Positions 1 to 10,974 of a stretch of DNA of 64,000 bases are shown piece by piece. Origin of the DNA: Heracleum sosnowskyi (taxonomy: Eukaryota > Streptophyta > Magnoliopsida > Apiales > Apiaceae); NCBI GenBank assembly GCA_030848705.1, contig CM061240.1, forward strand, positions 23,641,001-23,705,000, written 5' to 3'. The position numbers were made by a program, and so were the translations under genes. The stretch's first letter is position 1, and each line of letters begins with the position of its first letter. Below the pieces are notes generated by a model. That model was given only the letters and a program-made list of their open reading frames with translations, made no database searches and had not been told where the DNA came from.

Positions 1-1278
1 ATAATTTGAATGGTATTTTAACTATCTATTAATTTAATATAATAAACAAATAAAAACTACCTAATAAATATGAGAGAAAACATTCTTGGAATTAGAGTTC
101 TTTTATTGACTATCATGAATGTCTAATTTGTGTTTCTTGTATTCGCCATTCCCATGGTCAATCGAAGTATAACCTCTATGCTATTAAAAACGTAGGATTA
201 TCAGTCACAAGAAAATCACAATACAAGTAAACAAACATAATAAGCTAAAGAGTACTACATAACCCTTGGATTAAGAGATCCACTACTCATGATAAGATAA
301 AACAAATTTTTTAATATAATACCCGAGTCTACCACATATCAGTTAACCAATCATAAAACTTTGAATTATTTTAGAACCAATCAGATGTCAATCCTAAATT
401 TTAGACCAATCACAAGAACCTAAAAACTTTCCTCATATAATTTTACTAACCAAGGGTGGTTAAACTATCCATACAACGCGATTAACCAATCAAAATTCAA
501 AAATTATTATTTTTAATTAGAATTTAAATCCATTAAAACTTTTCTCATTTAATTTTATTAACCAAGGGTTGGTCAATCCTAAATTTTATACGAATCACAA
601 GAGTCTAAAAACTTCCCTCATACAATTTAAACTAGAATTTAAATTCATTGAAACTTTTCCTCATATAATTTTATTAACCAGTTAACAAGTTAGATGTTAA
701 TACTAAATTTTACACCAATCACAAGAGCCAAATACCTTTCCTCATATAATTTTATCAACCAATCGTAGTTTTAAATCTATTAAAACTTTTCTGATATAAT
801 TTTATTAACCAGGGGTGGTTAGACTATCCATACAACTTGATTAATCAATCAACATTCAATAATTATTTTGGTTCTAATTAGAACATAAATCCATTAAAAC
901 TTTACCCATATAATTTTATTAACTAAAGGCGGTTAGACTAGCAATGCAGCGCGATAACCAATCAAAATTCAAAAATTATTTTGTTTTTAATAAGAATTTA
1001 AATCTATTGACTATTATATTTATATATTTCAAGATTTTGAATATCAATTAAATTATTAATTAAAACTTTACTCATATAATTTTATTAACTAAAGGTGGTT
1101 AGACTATCAATGTAGTGCCATAACCAATCAAAATTCAAAATTTATTTTGTTTTTAATTAGAATTTAAATCTATTGGCTATTTATTTAATTTTTGATTAGA
1201 ATTTAAATTCTTTATGATAATTATATATTTCGAGATTTTGATGATTAATTGTATTATCTATTTAATATAAAATCGTCC
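1..1278. repeat. AT-rich field of degenerate direct repeats
   Basis: No credible ORF is present. From about 340 to 1265 a degenerate unit recurs. Its core reads roughly cctcatataattttattaac, followed by an aaggGTGGTTagactat-like stretch and then aaccaatcaaaattcaaaaa. The ataattttattaac core is recognisable near 437, 549, 666, 747, 797, 910 and 1076, with spacings of roughly 50 to 170 bases. The units are too diverged and irregular for an active satellite. They may be the decayed interior or flank of an old element. Positions 1-340 show nothing beyond AT-richness. Confidence 0.6.
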
Positions 1279-2193
1279 CACTACAAGAAATTTGATATTT
1301 ACCTACCAATTTTAAATGTAGGTAAATATAATCTATTGGTAGGTAAATAGTTTTTACCTACTAATAGAATATTGGTATAGGTAAAGCTTGGTGGACAAAG
1401 AGTATTTACCTAGATATATATATATATTGGTAGGTAAAATATCAGGTAGAGCCCACTACATTGACTAATCAAAAGTCATCAGCTGATGTGTCATTAGTCT
1501 ACGTGTCTATGCTGGTACACATGGCACCTAGTAAGCAATCTATGTGGCGCCTCGTCACCAGTACACATGGCACGCCGTAATATATACACATGGCACCTTG
1601 TAAGCGGTCCACATGTCATCTGACAAACATTCCACCTGTTTTCTCACATTTGTCCACATGGCACCCGAGAATTATCTTGGTAGCATTTTTAATGGTTACT
1701 AAATTTTGTTTGTTCTTTGTAAACTCATAAATTTAAATCTGAAGCAAAATAAATATACAACATTTTTCCTAAAAAAATTTGAACTTTATATTTATTTTCT
1801 TAAAAAGTTCACAAAGAGAACCTAAAGGACTATTACAGTACTAGACGAGCTATTACAATACAAGAGCAAACAGACTTTAAAGTAGACAAAAGAATTTCAT
1901 GAAATATTTTTTATACAACTGAAAATTGGTCTATATTTCTACACTAATTTTTAGCTTCGGGACATAAACTTGTTCCATAAGTGTTACATCTCCTCCTTTT
2001 CATAATTCTGTACACGTACTTGAAGAAAATTGTTAACGGAGGAATATGTGATAACAAAATTTGAGGTTTTCTCGCCGGAATCAAGATCTACGATGGTGGT
2101 TTAATGATGTTAAAGTCGCCGGAATATGGTGGTGATTGTGTTTTTAAGAAGCTGAGATCAAATGGATGATTGTGGTTTCTCTGAGTTCTCAGC
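1279..2193. mobile_element. CACTA-family left terminus, partial element
   Basis: The block opens with CACTACAAGAAATTTG, the hallmark terminus of plant CACTA (En/Spm) transposons. It continues with subterminal repeats in both orientations (acctaccaat and attggtaggtaaa) to about 1440. The same terminus, subterminal motifs and a following 'cacatggca'-rich stretch occur at 42797-43200, so both are one family. No transposase ORF is visible. The matching right end is not seen: at 2194 the sequence changes to an LTR fragment that probably inserted here. Positions 1940-2193 are low-complexity sequence without a recognised feature. Confidence 0.7.
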
Positions 2194-2919
2194 TGTAACG
2201 CCCCCAAATCCGGGGTCTGGGATCCAGGTCGTCACCTCACCATCCAATCATATAATACATTTATTAACTCAATGATCCAATCAAAACAACATCATAGACC
2301 CCAATCTCTTACTCACACAAGTTATAGCCTTAGAAACGATATACAGTAACATTAGTTATTACAAACCAAATGTACTATCCAGGATCTCACGCTATTAATT
2401 ACAACCTCTACACGGAGTTATTACAACCCATATTTGTAAATAAACTTACTAATGATAGCTGAACCTATCCAACTTACTCATGATGTATCCTTCCCGAACT
2501 GAACTACCTCGAGGGAGTATCTTCCACATTCCTCTCGTAATGTTGGACGACCGACTATGGTCTCCTTTTTACTGAAAATATGATTTTTAACAAAGCAAGA
2601 ATGAGCGAAAGAATGTTCAGCAAGTTAACTAGTCACTAATACAAAGTTCTTCCAATAATATAAAATAAGTACATAGTTTTCTATTGAAAGTATTCAAACT
2701 TTGTATGAAGTTTAGAATACTACTATATGAACAAATTTAGTTCATAAATTTAGAAAGACACTACTAGTGACTTAGCACGGTTTTTAGAAATCAACAAGTA
2801 CGCAGTTCTAGCTACTACTAGATGAACAACTTTAGTTCACAAGTTTACAAAAAAAATTCCGCTTGTCTTTGTTCAATAAGTAACCAGAATCATTTGTAAA
2901 GGAACAATCTTTAGTTCTT
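2194..2919 (-). mobile_element. Tekay-like LTR fragment, 3' end of an LTR in minus orientation
   Basis: Plus-strand position 2194 begins TGTAACGCCCCCAAATCCGG. This matches the reverse complement of the 3' end of the 3.4-kb LTR that ends at 39168 (about GGGCGTTACA). The segment 2590-2630, reverse-complemented, resembles the 'ttgctgagca ... ggctcact' stretch of that LTR near 38775. An internal duplication of about 105 bp is visible (copies near 2708-2760 and 2812-2860, each with ga-acaa-tttagttca-aa). The fragment stops at 2919, where the Tat LTR starts. The remainder is expected on the far side of the Tat element, outside the window. It is a decayed, non-coding relic. Confidence 0.65.
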
Positions 2920-3314
2920 TGTTCGAATATCCCTTCGGGTTCACCTGCCAAAAGAGAAGAATGCGAGGGGTTTGGCCCCCGATTCACCTCCGGTGTGAAA
3001 ATAACTTAGAGGTTCCGGTAAGGTTTAATTGAACGTGCAAGTGCTTGTAAGTATAAAATAAGTATTAACCTCATAATGAAACCTGATGTGTGCTTTTATA
3101 GGCACAGTCTGTACCGGTCGCCTGGAATCCACGGAGCCACTCGCCATTGGAGTTGTCCGCTTCACCCGCCTGAAGAAGCGGGAGACAGGGTCTTCTCACA
3201 ACGGTCATATGTTAGTGGACAGAAGAGGAAAAGCCCAATTTGCTTAATGGACCCGTTCGACCTTATCCTTCGGCCCAACTACAATTCGGCCCAGCTAATG
3301 TTGGGCCCCCAACA
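2920..3314 (-). repeat. 3' LTR of the minus-strand Tat element
   Basis: This 395-bp block reads TGTTCGAATATC at the left and GGGCCCCCAACA at the right, so it has TG...CA ends with TGTT/AACA terminal complementarity. Reverse-complemented, it carries a TATA box followed by a plausible R-U5 segment. On its right (upstream in element orientation), agtccaggga could be the polypurine tract. The boundaries are inferred from the terminal motifs, because the 5' LTR partner is not in the window. The left flank ttctt (2915-2919) is the predicted target duplication. Confidence 0.6.
3092..3103 (-). promoter_or_regulatory. TATA box in the Tat LTR
   Basis: On the minus strand this reads GCCTATAAAAGC, a good plant TATA box placed inside the LTR where the genomic RNA promoter is expected. 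Confidence 0.5.
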
Positions 3315-3514
3315 TGTCCCTGGACTTTGATCGGATGTCCAATTCGTTCGGAGTCCTAGCCCTTTACTTCTCTTCGGGATAACTCCCAAAGATCTCGTAC
3401 TTATCAGTTATGACACGTCATCTCGGGAGCTGTGTCGTATTAATTCTGACAAATGTCATTTCTTGAGATCTGCGCTCCATCTTAGCCGTTGAATTCCAAA
3501 CGTCATATCTCCCA

Positions 3515-3526
3515 CATATAAATATC
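3515..3526 (+). promoter_or_regulatory. TATA-like box ahead of the antisense gene
   Basis: The motif acatataaatat lies about 140 bases before a good 5' splice site (caa|GTAAGT at 3658/3659). A 5'UTR intron of 3659-4052 would end in ctaatacag and put the ATG at 4058 six bases into the next exon. This makes an independent plus-strand promoter plausible. The promoter itself is inferred. Confidence 0.4.
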
Positions 3527-3819
3527 AGTTTCCCCCTCAAATCTCGTTATGACATTTTCAAAAGAAACACTCTGTAAATTCTCCCAACTTTCTCCAATCG
3601 CGGTCATCAACATCCTCATTTGCCTCGAGTTCACGTCTCTTCCTCATCTTCATCACAAGTAAGTTTCTTGAACTGCTTTATTTGCAATTGAATATTTGCA
3701 ATTGAACTGCTTTATCCCATATTCACCTTACGCATGTAGCTTATTATGTTTATGTTTAGAATCTTCTGGTTAGGAATGTATGCCTAACTGTAGATATGCC
3801 TGTAGATAAATTTGCCTTT

Positions 3820-3899
3820 AGAACAATTTTCGGGATAAGCTCATCTCTAGAACAATCTTCGGGATAGGCTTGTCCCTAGAACAGTCTTCAGGATAACCT
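3820..3899 (+). repeat. 29-bp tandem repeat, three copies
   Basis: Units start at 3820, 3849 and 3878 and share agaacaaTcTTCGGGATAaG. They lie in the predicted 5'UTR intron of the antisense gene. Function is unknown. Confidence 0.75.
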
Positions 3900-4057
3900 A
3901 AATGTGTTAGGAATCCCTCTTTTTATGTCTTAGACGTTAGTGACTTTCCCGACCGATCCAAGAGCCCTCTATACTCGGCATTTCTGTTTTTATTTTCATC
4001 TTTTCTTAAACTTACCCGAGTACACGGCTAATTTCTTCATACACTAATACAGGAATT

Positions 4058-5836
4058 ATGGATCGGTCACCTTCCGGATCTGGACGGTCTCCTAGATCTG
4101 TGTCCCCGGAGAGATCTCCTTTCTTTAACGCCGGCGAGTTCCCCGCGGCGAATAACCCCACACTACTATCCGAGGATCGTGTAGCCAAGCTGCAGAAAGA
4201 GCACGAGATCCATTCGGGTGCATGGCATACATACATGTCGAGGACAGCTGATCGGATTTTGCACAATCCGCCCGTACCGAAGGGTTACGGGGATGTAGCT
4301 ACAGGGATTTCCGAAGCGGCTTTAACGTGCGGATTTCGGGTCCCTATGCTTCCTTTGATAAAGAAGTTATTCTCCCAAAAGGGGATCGCCCTGGGTCAGA
4401 TGGACCCGAACGGGTTTCTGCATATGAACGTCTTCCAATCCCGGTGCTTGGCCGCGGATGTCGACCCAACTCCTCAGTTATTCTGGCATCACCATGACTT
4501 TAGGAAAAACGGTAAGAGTAAGGGTTTCTATTCCATCGCCCGCCGAAACCAATAGGGTGGAATGGGTGGAGACCAATTCGAACAACAAAGGCAGCCATGA
4601 TAAATGGTGCTTTATTTTGGGCCCAGAGATTGCTGTCGTGTCCCAATGGCACGTGGTTGATCTTACCGTTCAGGTGGTGAAACCCACATTTTTGGGTGAA
4701 GAATTGCATGAATACGAACGGTTATGTCAGTTCGACATGGGCCGAATTCCCTTAGAGGATCTTCGGGACAAACAATGGCTCTTCGCCCTATGGGGTAATG
4801 GTAACATGCTCCGCCCCTTATACTCACTTCTCTTTTTATGTTCCCTTTTGCTTTTATTATAAATGTAGATTCTAACTCCTTTGTGTTTTTTCTGTAGTGT
4901 CTTCTCTCCAGGCGATCATTGACAGGAAGAGGGCCAAATTTGAGGCCGAACAGGCGGCCCAATCGGCCCAGGCGGGGGGCTCGTCCAATGTTGCTCAGCA
5001 GGAAGGCGAGCGACGGGCTCCCGACCAATCTACCCCATCATCTCCTCGCCCTCAAGCCGACCAGCCTGAGGGGGCGCGTCAAACTCCTTCCTCCAGGAAG
5101 AGGACACGCAAAGGGGATGTCATCCGAACTTATGTCCCCCAATGGGCGGTGTTGGAGTCCGATTCGGTCGCCACTGCCAACCCAAAAGTGGTTAAAGAGA
5201 TCGCTCCAGACTTGTGCCGGGCTTTAGTGTTCCCGGCTGATCGCCCCACGTACGATCAGTTGAGAATCACCGATGCCTGTACTGAGCTTCTGGGAATGCT
5301 CTCCAAGGTATGCATAACCCTTTTAGTTATTAATTTTTTATCTTTCATTTTTTTCACCGAATCTTATTTTCCTGTTGCAGGGGACCCCGATGGCTGCTGT
5401 CATTACCGATAAGGTGAAAGACATGCAAACTGGCTTCGCCAAATTCCAGGAGATGGTGTCTCGGGCCGTTAAAGCTGAGGAGGAGCTTCGCCTGGCTGGC
5501 GGAGACCTAGAGAGGCTGGAGGGCCAAGCCAAGGCGTTGCAAGTTGATCGGGAGTCTATGCAGAAGGATAACTACGCTCTTCGGGCTCGGCTTACTAAGC
5601 GTAACCTTTCTTTAAAGGCCGCAAAGAAGCTGGCCCGAAAGGAGACCAAGCTAAGGTTGAACGTCGAGGAGCATTGTTATCAGATGGGTCACGATGAGGT
5701 CGTAAGGAGGGCTGCTGCTATGGGTTTGGATTATCAACCATTGATGGAGCCCGGCTTCACCGACCCCGTAGGTCGCCCAGATGATGAAGAACTCCCGATC
5801 GTTTCTTTCGGCGAGGATGAGGAGTTGTCGGAATAG
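4058..5836 (+). pseudogene. Tat/Retand antisense accessory gene, spliced, one frameshift
   Basis: This gene runs opposite to gag-pol in the 3' part of the Tat element. Coding exons are 4058-4794, 4898-5307 and 5381-5836. Both introns (103 and 73 bp) have GT...AG ends and keep phase. The first exon encodes a fold similar to the antisense protein at 50535-52394: G-F/V-x-x-P-x-x-P-x-I then a PN(G/A)(F/W) stretch. Exon 3 is coiled-coil-like, with an acidic C-terminus ending EDEELSE. The frame changes once inside exon 1, between about 4458 and 4553, so the protein is broken. The domain type matches what databases call putative gypsy-type transposon protein. The biochemical role is unknown. No gag, pol or env motif is seen. 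Confidence 0.7.
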
Positions 5837-6000
5837 GGATTATCTTGTTTTTTCTTTCAATTGTTGTAGAGTATTAAGCCTTCGGGCATTTATCTTTGTA
5901 GCCTTCGTGCTTTTCCTTTTAATTAATGTACTCTTTATTCGCCTTTTAATAGTTGTTTATTTATGTCTCTTCGGCCTTTTAAAAACGCTTGTTTTAATAT
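5837..6000. other. 3' UTR between the convergent Tat genes, left part
   Basis: This non-coding T-rich stretch follows the antisense stop. Together with 10824-10974 it makes about 315 bp between the convergent antisense gene and pol, close to the 313 bp in the intact element at 50222-50534. The CACTA insertion splits it. Confidence 0.6.
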
Positions 6001-6140
6001 ATACGACGGTTTAGGACAGAAAAGTCTTGCCTAATAGACTGTATTACAAGGGAAATTAACAAAAAACCGTTGTTTAAAACTCTTCTTCATAAGTACACAA
6101 CGGTTTGTTGCGTTAAATCGTTGTAAAATACCTATCATAC
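6001..6140. repeat. CACTA left subterminal repeats
   Basis: There are several copies of the core CGTTGT/ACAACG with flanking TTTAAA, in both orientations. Such arrays are typical binding sites for the TnpA-type protein of CACTA transposons. They mirror those at 10454-10810. Confidence 0.65.
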
Positions 6141-6902
6141 AACAGTTTATGTTACATTGACTATTGTATCACTCATCTAAAAAATCAATATAAATATAAT
6201 TACAAACATTGACTATTGTAACATTGACTATTGACTAGTAAATATAAATATAAAGACAAATTTATTATCTTTGTGTATCTATGTCCGAAACATATTCATT
6301 GTCTGAAATCTCTCCGCCGCATCTCTCCGCCGCGCGACCTCCGCACCTGCACACCTCCACACATCCCCACTTCCACATCTCCACTTCCACATCTCCACGT
6401 ACAAAGACAATCAAGCCTCATTGCATCTCTGCATCCACAACAATCAAGCCTCATCGCATCTTTGCATCAGTTCTTATTAGCTCAGTTCCTCAGTTAATTG
6501 CATCGCATCTTTCAGGTATTAGCTCAGTTTTGAGTTGTTGTGATGACATTTTGCTTCCTTTTGATGAAATTTGTTGGAAGAATGTGAAATTAGGGTTCAT
6601 ACTAATATTTGGGGATTTAGGGAAATAATCGAATTTGGTATATTAACTGTGTTAAACTCTCTTCTTATTTAAGAAATAATTTGGTATAACAATTTATTAT
6701 AACAATTATAACATTAGTTATTCATACTAATATTTGCTCCACTGGTGCCTTTAATTTACTTGTTCTATTGCTTGCTTTATTGGATATCATAGCAGCAATT
6801 GTCAAATGTTAATTTACGTAGTGTACTAGCTAGTATGTATTGAACTGTTATTGAGCTCTTTACAATCTTGTGTAATGTTATTTTTTTATTGTCTTACACA
6901 GG
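6141..6902 (+). other. 5' region of the CACTA transposase gene
   Basis: This is a probable promoter and untranslated leader. A C-rich stretch (about 6300-6430, repeats of ccacatctccac and caatcaagcctcat) precedes a T-rich stretch that ends in ttacacag at 6901, a good 3' splice site two bases before the ATG at 6903. Small ORFs here (6231-6628) look like leader sequence, not genes. Confidence 0.45.
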
Positions 6903-9900
6903 ATGGACAGGTCTTGGTTGAAGGCCGATAGAAGAACACAAGAGTTTAGAAGAGGAGTGGATGAATTATTGTTGTTTGCATTTCGGAACGGATATGATGA
7001 AAAAAAAATTAGTTGTCCTTGTATGAAATGTGCACATAGTAAATCATGGAAAGCTCAAATAGTGAGGGGCCATCTGTTCCAAAATGGTATCGATAAAACC
7101 TACACTTGTTGGATTTGGCACGGAGAAGAAAAAGCCGATGCCGCTGAAGAAACTGATAATGGTGATGATGATGGTGATGATGATGTTTCCCTAGATTCTA
7201 GCTATTTATTTAAACATATCCAGTCAGAAAATGAACCCCTTTACCCGGGTTGTGAAGGATTTACTAAGATGAAGGCTTTAGTAAAGTTATATAACATGAA
7301 GGCAAAATTTTAGATTTCTGATTCTTGTTTTTCTGAAATGCTACTATTGTTTGGGTCTATGCTTCCGGAAGGCAACAGTTTTCCTTCTTCCTTTAGCGAA
7401 GCCAAAAATACATTGTGTGCTTTAGGAATGGAGTATGAAAAAATCCATGTGTGTCCAAATGATTGTCTCTTATACCGCGGAGAGAGAGATGAAGATGAGA
7501 TGAGTTGTCGTATTTGTCAGGCCTCTAGGTGGAAGTTAAACAAAAAAGGAGATGAATTGGTAGGGATTCCAGCTAAAGTTCTATGGTATTTTCCATTAAT
7601 ACCGCGTTTGAGAAATTTGTACAGTTCTCCTCAAACAGACAAGGACTTGACTTGGCATGACACGGAGAGAATCAAGGATGAAAAAATGAGACATCCGGCA
7701 GATTCACACACATGGAAGGAAGTCGATGCAAAGTGGCCCGAGTTTTCTTCAGATTCTAGAAACCTTCGGTTAGCATTATCCTCTGACGGATTCAATCCTT
7801 TCCACGGTACAAATGTTGATTACTCAAGTTGGCCAGTTTTGATGTCAATATACAACCTTCCACCGTGGCTTTGTATGAAAAGAAAGTATATTATGTTGTG
7901 TTTGTTGATATCTGGTCCAACTCAGCCCGGAAATGATATTGATGTCTTCCTTCAACCACTTATAGAAGATCTACAAAAGTTGTGGCATGGGAAACAAGTG
8001 TATGACGCATACAATAAGGAGAATTTTTTGCTAAGAGGCATTTTATTGTGGACAATTAGTGATTATCCCGCCTATGGCAACTTGTCGGGCAACATTATCA
8101 AAGGGTATAACGGGTGTCCTATATGTATTGATAAAACAAAAGCAACGAGATTGGTTAATTATCGTAAGATAGTGGTCATGAGGCATCGCAGGTGGTTGCC
8201 CCGTCTTCATCCATATCGGAGGCAGAAACAAGATTTTGATAACACCGTGGAAAAGGAAATTGCTCCAATTCCGTTAACCGGAGAGGAGGTGCTTCAAAGA
8301 GTACAACATCTAAAGGAACACATCTTTGGTAAGACACAACGCCATCCTCGATTGAAGAAAGGTGATGATCGACCTATTTGGAAGAAAGTTTCTATATTTT
8401 TTCAACTTGAGTATTGGAAGTTTTTGCCGGTTAGGCATGTTCTCGATGTGATGCACATCGAGAAAAACATATGTGAAGCTTTACTTGGTACCTTGCTCAA
8501 TATACCAAAGAAGACAAAAGACAAGGAAAGTGTCTGTCTTGACATGGCTGAAATGGGAATAAGAACGGAGCTGAGGCCAAAAACTCCTGGAAAAAAGGAG
8601 AAGTTACCGTTGGCGTCGTGGAATTTAACACATTCTGAAAAAAAGGTAGTTTGCTCATCCTTTCTAGGAATGAAGTTGCCTGATGGTTTTTGTTCTAATA
8701 TCAGGAGTCTAGTTTCAATGGACACTCTTCGACTTACTGGTATGAAATCGCATGACTGCCATATGATTTTGCATCACTTGCTCCCGATTTCAATTCGATC
8801 ATCACTGCAAAAACAGGTCAGGCACACTATTATCAGGTTTTGTCTATTTTTCAAGGCAATTTGTAGTAAAGTTATTGAGGTTGATAAGCTGGAGAAAATG
8901 CAATCCCAATTGATAGAAACTCTCTGCCGGCTTGAAAAATACTTCCCCCCTTCATTATTTGATATAATGTTTCATCTCTCGGTTCATCTTGTACGAGAAG
9001 TTGAGCTTTGCGGACCAATTTTCCTTAGGTGGATGTATCCTTTTGAGAGATATATGAAGACATTTAAAGGATATGTAAGGAATCGGGCTCGTGCAGAAGG
9101 TTGCATTGCTGAGGCCTATATTGCAGAAGAGGCTGTTGAGTGTTTAGTGAACCATGAAGAAACAACTATTGGGGTACCTAAAAATGGCAGGCATACGAAA
9201 GATGCCATTTGCAGGCCATTATCTGGTGCAACAATAATAAACCCAAGGTGCACAGATTTGCACAGAGCGCATTTATGTGTTCTACAAAATACCCATATTG
9301 TTAGGCCATACTTTGAGTGAGTCTTAAATTTATTTTCATTATGTAGCCATTTTCTGCTTTTTATATGAAAACATACTTAAATATTTTATGCAATTATGTC
9401 GTTATTTTATGCTTATGCAGTGAACACATGTCATTTTTGATGACCAAATATCCGGATTATGAAAATGATGAAATGTGGCTAAAGAACAAACAAAATGACA
9501 CATTCCCAAAATGGTTTAAAGAAAAGGTATTATGTGCATTTATTAATAGTTTTCTGTATTCTTTACAACTCTTTAGCCCACATGAATCATTTGAAACTTA
9601 TATGTTTTTTTTCCAAAGATTGCTTCAGATTTGGTTGATGAAAATGAGGTACCGCAAGAGATAAGATGTATTGCAGATGGACCAAACAAAGATGTTCCTA
9701 CATTCAGCGGCTATAGAGTGGATGGGGTTACCTTCAGCACCAAGGATCGTGATGATGCTCGTCAAGTTCAATGCAGCGGCGTGTGTGTAGAAGCCGATAC
9801 AATGGTTGTGCAGGGTAAGGATCAAAATATTGAGCATAGTGCACATACATTTTATGGAGTTATAACAAGTATATGGGAGTTGGACTATAACAACTTTAGG

Positions 9901-10254
9901 GTCCCTATTTTCTATTGTAAGTGGGTAGAAATGAACAAAGGGATTAAGACAGATGACTTGGGATATACTTTGGTTAATTTGAATAGGTTGGGGTTCTTGA
10001 ATGATCCATTTGTGTTGGCCAAACATGTTAAGCAAGTTTGTTACATCGACGACCCTCTTGATAAATTATGGTCCGTGGTGCTGAAATTACCCGAGAGAAA
10101 GTACTATGAAGACAACAATGATGAAAATGAGGGATCCGTCGAAGTAGAACTAGAGAATGACTGTTTTGTGCCCAATATACCAGATGTTGATTTAGTTGAA
10201 GAGGACGCGGCTAGTTACTTGCGAGATGTAGATGAACTAATTCAACTTTCATAA
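6903..10254 (+). pseudogene. TNP2-type CACTA transposase, one in-frame stop
   Basis: Predicted exons are 6903-9316, 9421-9526 and 9619-10254. Their introns are 104 and 92 bp with GT...AG ends, and the joins keep frame, giving 1052 codons including the stop. Domains in order are a transposase-associated N-terminal zinc-binding region (SCPCMKC and a following CWIWHGEE), the TNP2 core (motifs LPPWLCMKRKYIML, GCPICID, HVLDVMHIEKNICEAL), a DUF4218-like region around LTGMKSHDCHM, and a DUF4216-like region (YGVITSIWELDYNNF). The protein cuts the element ends for excision and integration. A TAG at 7311-7313 interrupts the frame after the N-terminal domain. No other break is visible, so decay is recent or slight. 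Start chosen: MDRSW at 6903, typical for the family. Confidence 0.85.
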
Positions 10255-10317
10255 TGTAATCTAATTAGTATACTTTCGTGATAACTTTGGTTTGGTGATC
10301 CTATGATTATTGATGGT

Positions 10318-10412
10318 TTGCTTGCATTGTTTTTGTTAATTTGCTTGTTGGTTGGTTGGTTTGTTTGTTGGTTGGTTTGTTTGCTGCTTGGTTTGTTGGT
10401 TTATGCAGCTGG
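10318..10412 (+). repeat. Low-complexity TTGG/TTTG repeat
   Basis: An imperfect run of ttggttggtttgtttg units lies in the 3' UTR of the transposase gene. This is simple sequence without coding potential. Confidence 0.7.
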
Positions 10413-10453
10413 TAGATGTTTTACTTTCTGTTTTTTTCCCTGTGCAGTAAATT

Positions 10454-10823
10454 AGATGACGGTTTTTAAACTTCAAACCGTTGTCTGACAAGTGACACTA
10501 CAACAGACAAATACGCTTGTCTGTCGGGTTGTATTCACACAACACTATTTTTTAACTGTTGTTTGAACACCTTTTAAACAACATAGACCCCAAAACCGTT
10601 GTCTCAATCCAACAACAGTTAAAGTAAAACATTGTCCCAATTTTATTTAGACAAGAGTTAAAAAAACTGTTGTCTAAACCCATTCATTTGCGTCGTCTAT
10701 ATCCAGTACTTTTCACTTTCTTAGACAACGGTTAAATAAACTGTCGTCTGTTAATTTTAGGCAACACTTTTTCGGCCGTCCGTTGTCTGAAAGGTGTCGT
10801 CTGATTCATTTTTTCTTGTAGTG
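10454..10823. repeat. CACTA right subterminal repeats and terminus
   Basis: Multiple AACCGTTGTC/GACAACGG units in both orientations end in TTTCTTGTAGTG at 10823. An internal cactacaaca at 10497 is part of the array and not the end of the element. Confidence 0.7.
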
Positions 10824-10974
10824 ATAAAAAGTTGAAGCAGGAAGCATATATTTTATTGATAAACTAATTCAATTATACATGCTTTTTCGGGCGAAATGAA
10901 AATACAATATAAAAATAAGAACTTGGGGAACGAACACCTTGTGATTGCTGACATTCCTCTAAGTTGGGCAAAGT
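10824..10974 (-). other. Tat 3' UTR after pol, right part
   Basis: This non-coding stretch follows the integrase stop in Tat orientation and continues on the far side of the CACTA insertion at 5837-6000. Confidence 0.6.

Larger units (their letters stand above)
6001..10823 (+). mobile_element. CACTA (En/Spm) transposon, left terminus lost
   Basis: The right end is TTTCTTGTAGTG, ending at 10823, the correct inverse of CACTACAAGAAA. Subterminal repeats of the ACAACGGTTT/AAACCGTTGT type crowd both ends (about 6003-6140 and 10454-10810). The interior encodes a TNP2-type transposase. The expected CACTACAAGAAA is missing on the left: the sequence passes from Tat UTR straight into acgacggttta, so roughly the last 20 bases are deleted. 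The right flank ata (10824-10826) could be one copy of the 3-bp target duplication, and the left flank also contains ata (about 5997-6003). The exact left border is uncertain by several bases. Confidence 0.85.

Noticed and set aside
10318..10412. A satellite array
   Set aside because: It is a short, irregular TTGG/TTTG stretch in the transposase 3' UTR.
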